DNA of 45,913 bases, taken from a virus. Both the position numbers and the translations under genes were made by a program. The stretch covers positions 1 to 45,913 of the IMG/VR virus record IMGVR_UViG_3300049783_001779, one strand, 5' to 3'. The number at the start of each line of letters is the position of its first letter. The first letter of the stretch is position 1. The notes beneath the pieces were generated by a model. That model made no database searches. It had not been told where the DNA came from and was given only the letters and a program-made list of their open reading frames with translations. Shown in pieces: positions 40,719 through 45,913 of this stretch.

Positions 40719-43700
40719 ATGAAGATAGCTCACTTAGCAGATATACAGATTAGGTTTGGAACAAGACATGAAGAGTACAGAAGTGTATTTGAAAGATTGA
40801 ACGAAGACCTTGAGAAGCAAAAGCCAGATAGAATTTATGTAGCAGGTGACTTGGTACACCAAAAAATTAACATGTCCCCTGGTTCGTTTAATTTGCTTGC
40901 AGAATTTTTGTTTAATCTTTCTAAGATTGCTCCCACAGATGTTATTCTTGGTAATCACGACCTTAACTTGCAACAGCTGGAGCAGGGAGATGCTATATCT
41001 CCTATTTTTCACCTTGCCAACATGATTGAGAAAGGTGATAACAAGAAAGCTTATGTTGTAAACAGTGACAATAAAGATTCGATAGATTATAATCAAAACG
41101 CTGTCTACTACTTTCCTGATTCAGGTTTTTACAACATTGGAGAAGAGCTTGTTTATGGAATATATTCTTGTAAGGATAACGAAATTCTAAGTTTAGAAAA
41201 AAAGGAACCTGGAAAGAAATACATCGCAATGTACCACGGTACTGTGTATGGCTCAAGAGGTGACAATGGATATGAAATGCATGGAGATAATCTAATGCGT
41301 CTCAGCACATTCAATAACTTTGATATGGTAATGCTTGGAGACATCCATGAATATCAAACATTTAGAGAAGATGAGACCGTTGCTTATGCAGGTTCTCTGA
41401 TTCAACAAAACTTTGGAGAGTCAATTGACAAAGGATACCTCATGTGGAATACAGACACTTGTGAACACGAGAGAAAGTTTATAATGAATGACTACGGTTT
41501 TGCTAAGGTTGACATTTCGAGAGGAGAAGATTTTGAGGAAAGAATTGAGTTCATAAAATTCAGCAACAACAAAAGGAAGACAAAGGTTTACATCACTTGG
41601 GAAGATTACGAAGAAAACTATTCCATTGAGAAAGAGAACCAAATCAAGAGGCTTGTAAAAGACAAGTACAAATGCGAAAGTGTAAGGGTTGAATTCAAGG
41701 AGATAAGAAGAGATATTGCAAACATTGGCGAAGAAGAAGATTTTGATTACTTCAGTTTTGAAGACATGTTTGAAGAGTGGATTGTCGAATCTGAGGCAGA
41801 TGTAGACAAAGACCTTATGAAAGAGCTTTTGGATTTTTCCAGAGAAGTCGATACCACTCTTGAGATTGATGAGACTCAAATCAATTTAATTGATGATTGG
41901 GATTTAAACAAAATCGAGATAAGCAACGTTTTGTCTTTTGACAAGAAACCGCTTGTAATCGACTTTGACCAAATTAGAGGTCTTACAGGGATTTTCGGAA
42001 AAAACTTTAATGGTAAGTCAAATGTAATCAAAGCTATCGTCTGGGGTCTTTATAAGGAGATTATAGGAGGGAATCAAAGTAGTGCAAAATATCTTGTAAA
42101 CATATACACGGATTCCAATACTGGATATGTTAAGCTTTTCCTGACCATAAACGGAGAAAGCTATAGAATACATAGGCAAATCACTAATAGTGGTGGTAAA
42201 AATACGTTTAATACAAAATATGAAAAATTAGTCAAAGAGTATGATGACGATGGTGTTGCTATTGGGGAAAGTTGGACTGATAAAATATCTGATAGAAAAA
42301 CTGCAGAGCAAAAAGAAGTCCAACAACTTGTTAAGGATGCGATTGGTACTTATGAAGATTTTACTAAGACATCACTTCAAGCTCAAGGTGGTGCTGGAGA
42401 TTATATTAGTCAGCAACAACAACCCAAGAATAATCTAATCAGTAGATTCTTCGGACTGGAAACCTATAAGATTAGACATGATTATGCCAAAGATTTCTTT
42501 AACGATGTCAAAAGGAAACAGAAAGACCTTGGGAATGCTATTGAGATAGAGGATAAAATAAAAGACATTGATGGCGAGATTAGTGATAAAAACAAAGAAC
42601 TCGACTCCTTCAATGAAGAGAAGAGTATATTTGAAGTTAAGCACAGTGATGTGAATGATGACATTCTTGAGCTTACAAAAAAGTTAGAGAAAGTAGAAGA
42701 CCCTGGAATAAAGAGCACAGAAGATTCTGAGCGTGAAATCGTATATCTTGAAAATGCAGTAAAAGCAAATGAAGAAATCGTCACGATGACAGAAGAGTGG
42801 TTGGCGAGTAACTTCAAAAAAGAACTTCCTTTTAAGGAGGGAGAAACTGTGAATAGCTTACAGACAAAGTTGAATACAGAAAATTCTACAATAAAATCTG
42901 CAGAAACCACTCTTGAGACTATGAAGAAGTGGGCTAAGGATAATCCTGAGAAAAAAGAGATTGATATTGATGGATATAGCGATTCTATTAGTGACCTAAA
43001 AGAAAAAAACACCACACTAAAAAGCAAGCTCCCTACCTACCAAGGAAAGAGTTGTCCTACATGTGGTAATGTTGAGCAAAAGGCTGACCCAGACAAAGAA
43101 GAAATCTGTCTTGAAGACATCAGAATTAATAAAGAGCTTATTGCTCATAAGGAAAAGAAAGTAAAAGATGCTGAAGAAGTTGTTTCTCATAACAATAAAG
43201 TAGCGACAACAAAGGAGAGAATAACTTTGGCCGAACAAACAATTTCGGTTAAAAAAGATTCTGCAAAACTGATTCAAGACAAAATAGACTTAATCAATAA
43301 CTCAAAGGACATTGTTGAGCATAACGATAAAGTGGAGAGTCAGACAAAAATCCTTAAAAGTAAAAAATCCTTAATTGAGAATGACAAGGAAAAGATTAAA
43401 GTGCTTAACGATAAAATAACCAAGTTTGAAGCTAACAAGGATAAAATCAAAAATAACGAGAAGACCCAAGAGAAAATCGACTCTAAAGTTGAATTGAACA
43501 AGACCTATAAATTAGCTATATTCAATTTAGACAAGAGCATTAATAAAGCTTTTGGAGAAGTTAAGGTATTGGAGAATAATAAAGAAAACTTCGGAGATAA
43601 ACTGAAGGACATTAAAAACTCTGAGAAGTTATTTAAGAAATACTCTATCTATCTTCAAGCGGTTCACAGAGATGGAATACCTGCTTCTATAATTAGAAAA

Positions 43701-44165
43701 AAGCTACCAATTATTAATGGCAAGATTAACTCTATCCTACAAGAGGTTGTAGACTTCAAGATAGAACTTGAGATTCTTACTAATGGAGATATTGTGGAAA
43801 CTTTCTTCTTTAGTGAAGATAAATGTGACTCTCTTCCTCTTGCTTCTGCGTCTGGAAGTCAAAAGTTTATTGCATCAATTGTAATAACTGAAGCTTTGAG
43901 ACATATGAGTAGGCTTACAAAGCCGTCTATCAGAATTATTGATGAAGGGTTTGGAACGCTTGATGACGAGCTTACAATTGGAATTGTTAATATTTTGAAT
44001 TATTTACGTAATAAGTACAAAAATGTATTGATTATTACTCATAGAAACGAGATTAAGGATTTTGCGGATAGCATAATTGAGGTCGTTAAGATACCAGGCA
44101 ACTTGAGCCAAGAAGTTCTTGACAACAATCCTAAAGCTGGAGTTTCTGAAGTTACTATAACATAA
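40719..44165 (+). CDS. Fused Mre11-Rad50 (SbcD-SbcC, T4 gp47-gp46) nuclease
   Basis: A single 1148-residue polypeptide. Residues about 1-300 are an Mre11/SbcD phosphoesterase: HLADIQIRFG (Gln where His is common), AGDLVHQ, GNHDLN, YHGTVYGS and MLGDIHEYQ. From about 397 comes a Rad50/SbcC ATPase: IEISNVLSF, Walker A GKNFNGKSN (about 426-434), a long coiled coil broken by the zinc hook CPTC (779-782), a signature helix with SGSQKF (about 1045) and Walker B IIDEGFGTLDDE (Asp1075, Glu1076), then the D-loop and His switch (LIITHR). In most organisms and in T4 these are two genes; here no stop or restart is seen between them. Role: end resection, recombination-dependent replication and host-DNA breakdown. 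Confidence 0.92.
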   Translation: MKIAHLADIQIRFGTRHEEYRSVFERLNEDLEKQKPDRIYVAGDLVHQKINMSPGSFNLLAEFLFNLSKIAPTDVILGNHDLNLQQLEQGDAISPIFHLANMIEKGDNKKAYVVNSDNKDSIDYNQNAVYYFPDSGFYNIGEELVYGIYSCKDNEILSLEKKEPGKKYIAMYHGTVYGSRGDNGYEMHGDNLMRLSTFNNFDMVMLGDIHEYQTFREDETVAYAGSLIQQNFGESIDKGYLMWNTDTCEHERKFIMNDYGFAKVDISRGEDFEERIEFIKFSNNKRKTKVYITWEDYEENYSIEKENQIKRLVKDKYKCESVRVEFKEIRRDIANIGEEEDFDYFSFEDMFEEWIVESEADVDKDLMKELLDFSREVDTTLEIDETQINLIDDWDLNKIEISNVLSFDKKPLVIDFDQIRGLTGIFGKNFNGKSNVIKAIVWGLYKEIIGGNQSSAKYLVNIYTDSNTGYVKLFLTINGESYRIHRQITNSGGKNTFNTKYEKLVKEYDDDGVAIGESWTDKISDRKTAEQKEVQQLVKDAIGTYEDFTKTSLQAQGGAGDYISQQQQPKNNLISRFFGLETYKIRHDYAKDFFNDVKRKQKDLGNAIEIEDKIKDIDGEISDKNKELDSFNEEKSIFEVKHSDVNDDILELTKKLEKVEDPGIKSTEDSEREIVYLENAVKANEEIVTMTEEWLASNFKKELPFKEGETVNSLQTKLNTENSTIKSAETTLETMKKWAKDNPEKKEIDIDGYSDSISDLKEKNTTLKSKLPTYQGKSCPTCGNVEQKADPDKEEICLEDIRINKELIAHKEKKVKDAEEVVSHNNKVATTKERITLAEQTISVKKDSAKLIQDKIDLINNSKDIVEHNDKVESQTKILKSKKSLIENDKEKIKVLNDKITKFEANKDKIKNNEKTQEKIDSKVELNKTYKLAIFNLDKSINKAFGEVKVLENNKENFGDKLKDIKNSEKLFKKYSIYLQAVHRDGIPASIIRKKLPIINGKINSILQEVVDFKIELEILTNGDIVETFFFSEDKCDSLPLASASGSQKFIASIVITEALRHMSRLTKPSIRIIDEGFGTLDDELTIGIVNILNYLRNKYKNVLIITHRNEIKDFADSIIEVVKIPGNLSQEVLDNNPKAGVSEVTIT

Positions 44166-44728
44166 TGGCAAAAGAAGAAAACAAATCCGAAGAAAGAGAG
44201 AAGTCTATTGATGAACTTGCACGAGAAGCTATGGCGGCCATTAGGAAGTCCGAGATGAACGAAAAAAGGAAATCAGAAGACGAGGCTAAGAAAACATTAG
44301 AACTCAAGGAGGAGGCTTTAAAGAACGAAATCAAGCAGAAGATTAAGCGAAAACTTAGAAGGCTTGAAAAAGAAGAAGCCAAAAAGCCGAAGGTTGATGA
44401 AGTTGATACCAGTCACATGGTTCATTGGTCAAATCCAGATGGTAGAGGCATTAACTATATTGGAGAATACGAAGAAAACCCTTTGTTTAGAATTAGTCGT
44501 GGAATGAACTTGTTTCACATGAAGGTTACAAGCAAAGATGTTTTATGTGAGGAATGGAGAATAAATTCTCATACATCTATAAATCTCATCACCCTCAAAG
44601 AAAAAGCTGACAAGATACTAAAAGAATCTAACAAAGCTAAAGAAAAGATTAAAGCTGAAGAGAAGATTAAGGCTGAAGAAAAACTTAAAGCCGAAGAAGA
44701 ACTTAAGAAACAGAATCCTCCGAAGTAG
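44165..44728 (+). CDS. Highly charged coiled-coil protein
   Basis: A 187-residue protein coupled (TAATG) to the nuclease gene. Residues 1-80 are a Lys/Glu-rich helix; a compact middle region (HMVHWSNPDGRGINYIGEYEENPLFRISRGMNLFHM, here interrupted by variable residues) looks globular; the end is a tandem repeat of KAEEK(I/L) units (44639-44712). No family recognised. Its coupling suggests a partner of the Mre11-Rad50 fusion or a recombination mediator, but this rests on position only. The tail overlaps the convergent gene by 26 bp. Confidence 0.6.
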   Translation: MAKEENKSEEREKSIDELAREAMAAIRKSEMNEKRKSEDEAKKTLELKEEALKNEIKQKIKRKLRRLEKEEAKKPKVDEVDTSHMVHWSNPDGRGINYIGEYEENPLFRISRGMNLFHMKVTSKDVLCEEWRINSHTSINLITLKEKADKILKESNKAKEKIKAEEKIKAEEKLKAEEELKKQNPPK

Positions 44729-45131
44729 TATTTTCTTTTGGAATATCTTGAGCTTTTGGTAACACAGAGAATCCTTTTGATTTAGCAAATTTTTCTAAGG
44801 CTATAATTCCAACGCTTGAACCTGGTACAGCTTGTAGTCCAATTAAAGCCAAAGCTTTTACAATATCTACTGATTGGTCTTTTAAAAACTCAACTTCTTT
44901 GTCGCTAATATCAGAATCTGATAGGATTTTTATAAAAATTTTAGCAGCTACCACAGTTTCTATGGTTTCTCTTTTAACAGCTTTGCCAGCGTTTTTAATT
45001 CCAGTCCACGCCTTGTCGATGTGACCTCTGAGCCAGCTCTTTGTCTCTTCGTCCTTAATTTTTTTTAAGTTTTCAGCCCCGAAGTGACTCAGCTCTTTAT
45101 CAATAATTTTCTGCTTATCTATGTTTTCCAT
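44703..45131 (-). CDS. Hypothetical protein with hydrophobic helix
   Basis: A 142-residue protein, basic N-terminal helices (LSHFGAENLKKIKDEETKSWLRGHIDKAW) and a hydrophobic segment near 92-112 (IVKALALIGLQAVPGSSVGI). The phrase SDISDKEVEFLKDQSVDIVKALALIGLQ split by a turn reminds me of small phage proteins of unknown function; no enzyme motif. Convergent overlap with the charged coiled-coil gene. Could be peripheral membrane or virion protein. Confidence 0.55.
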   Translation of the reverse strand: MENIDKQKIIDKELSHFGAENLKKIKDEETKSWLRGHIDKAWTGIKNAGKAVKRETIETVVAAKIFIKILSDSDISDKEVEFLKDQSVDIVKALALIGLQAVPGSSVGIIALEKFAKSKGFSVLPKAQDIPKENTTSEDSVS

Positions 45132-45148
45132 AAGTAATTATACGAAAT

Positions 45149-45859
45149 TTATTTGAAAAAGTTTCTTACTTTCTTATTTTTCTCTTGAATTGGTTGGTCC
45201 TCGTATCCCATTTGGTCAATATCTTTATTTAATTGACTTTGAGCTTTTTGTTGTTGCTGAGGTTCTGGTTGTTGAGGTTGAATTTCTGGCGTAGCAGTAA
45301 GTTCTTTCTCTTTAGATTGAGCAACAAGACTATCTTGATATGTTTTTGCAACACTTGGGCTATATATAGCGTACTTTGAAGACATTGCTTTGTCGTTAGG
45401 GTTGTACCCTGGGATGTCATCACTAAAGAATCTGTCTGTGAACCACATAGACCTCACGTTTTCTCCTCTAAATAATCTCCAAGCATTGATTCCATCTCTT
45501 TCGGCCTCTACCTCCGCACTTCTAACACCTGTCTCTCTGGCTGCTTTTTCTGATTGACCTGTAATGTGAAGCCCTCTTATTACTAAATTACCATTTTTGT
45601 CAGTACCCATTGCAACTGGATGAATAATCCTTGACTTGGCCACTGGCATTCTTGTTTTATCGTTGTTTGTCTGGAAGTTCATTCCAATCTCACGACCTTG
45701 AAGAATAGCTTGTTTCATCAACTCCCTATTAAAAGGAACTCTTTCATTGCTCTTGGCCATAACCTTAGTTTTTTCTTCTGCAGAAATTTCTAAAATTAGA
45801 GTCTCAGAAAGTATTTCTCGAATTACCCCCCTTATATATGATTCAGTTAATTTTGACAT
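45149..45859 (-). CDS. Hypothetical protein, possible WYL-like fold
   Basis: A 236-residue protein. The N-terminus (ESYIRGVIREILSE) is a helix seen at the start of several T4-like structural and assembly proteins. The middle (IIHPVAMGTDKNGNLVIRGLH...AWRLFRGENVRSMWFTDRFF...GYNPNDKAM) has the order of short motifs I associate with WYL-like phage proteins: strand with GxxKxGNxxIR, then WRLFR and a YNPND turn. C-terminus Gln-rich. The fold call is tentative. The last 54 bp of the window upstream of its start show no clear promoter box. Confidence 0.5.
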   Translation of the reverse strand: MSKLTESYIRGVIREILSETLILEISAEEKTKVMAKSNERVPFNRELMKQAILQGREIGMNFQTNNDKTRMPVAKSRIIHPVAMGTDKNGNLVIRGLHITGQSEKAARETGVRSAEVEAERDGINAWRLFRGENVRSMWFTDRFFSDDIPGYNPNDKAMSSKYAIYSPSVAKTYQDSLVAQSKEKELTATPEIQPQQPEPQQQQKAQSQLNKDIDQMGYEDQPIQEKNKKVRNFFK

Positions 45860-45913
45860 TTTTCAATAAAATCTTCTAAATTTTTGATTTTTAGATGTTT
45901 TTTTCTTCTATTT

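Noticed and set aside
45860-45913. Promoter at the right edge of the window
   Set aside because: Neither a TTTG/TAnnTTTG pair nor a TATTTATA box is present in the 54 bp that remain.

Overview
The window reads as part of the genome of a large, AT-rich, contractile-tailed (T4-like) bacteriophage. The diagnostic genes are a gp25-like and a gp6-like baseplate wedge protein, a P2 gpI/T4 gp7-like wedge protein, an OB-fold baseplate hub protein, a gp55-like late sigma factor, a gp61-like primase and a fused gp47/gp46 (Mre11/Rad50) nuclease. The host is probably a member of the Bacteroidota. Early-type genes are preceded by TTTG-N19/20-TAnnTTTG-like promoters, Shine-Dalgarno sequences are scarce, start codons sit behind A-rich leaders, and the tail proteins carry PKD/leucine-rich-repeat architecture common in that phylum. 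No tRNA, rRNA, CRISPR array or insertion sequence was seen.

Layout. (1) 1-3.8 kb: a nucleotide-sugar operon on the + strand with a DegT-family enzyme carrying His in place of the PLP lysine, a small DUF551-like protein, GDP-mannose 4,6-dehydratase fused to an N-terminal domain that resembles part of a phage capsid protein, and an NAD-dependent epimerase/reductase. (2) 3.8-7.4 kb: a T5 A1-like metallophosphoesterase, a small acidic protein, a HAD-like protein lacking its nucleophile, and a VWA protein, followed by a candidate structured RNA (7427-7556) and a strong terminator. (3) 7.7-11.1 kb: two glycosyltransferases, the gp55-like sigma factor and a small unknown gene, overlapping or nearly abutting. 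(4) 11.1-27.6 kb: + strand virion genes (hub, gp25, gp6, very large baseplate/tail proteins) interrupted by a zinc-ribbon/PncC cassette with a host-type promoter and by one minus-strand tail gene. An intact nucleotidyltransferase lies in the middle of the tail operon. (5) 27.6-34.6 kb: a minus-strand tail-fibre/baseplate block including a PKD-plus-LRR protein. (6) 34.7-38.9 kb: four + strand virion genes, some of them related in modules. (7) 38.9-45.9 kb: after a terminator, DNA-metabolism genes (RuvC-like resolvase, primase, fused SbcD-SbcC) and three genes of unknown function, two of them on the minus strand.

How it fits together. Virion gene blocks are preceded by a recurrent TATTTATA box 20-30 nt upstream of the first ATG on both strands. 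With the gp55-like sigma factor encoded here, this suggests a T4-style late transcription programme with its own promoter sequence. The sugar-nucleotide enzymes and two glycosyltransferases could build and transfer an unusual deoxysugar, possibly a 3,6-dideoxyhexose, onto a phage or host target that the sequence does not identify.

Limits: all assignments come from reading motifs by eye. No database search, profile search or folding program was run, and comparisons with named phage proteins rest on remembered family signatures.
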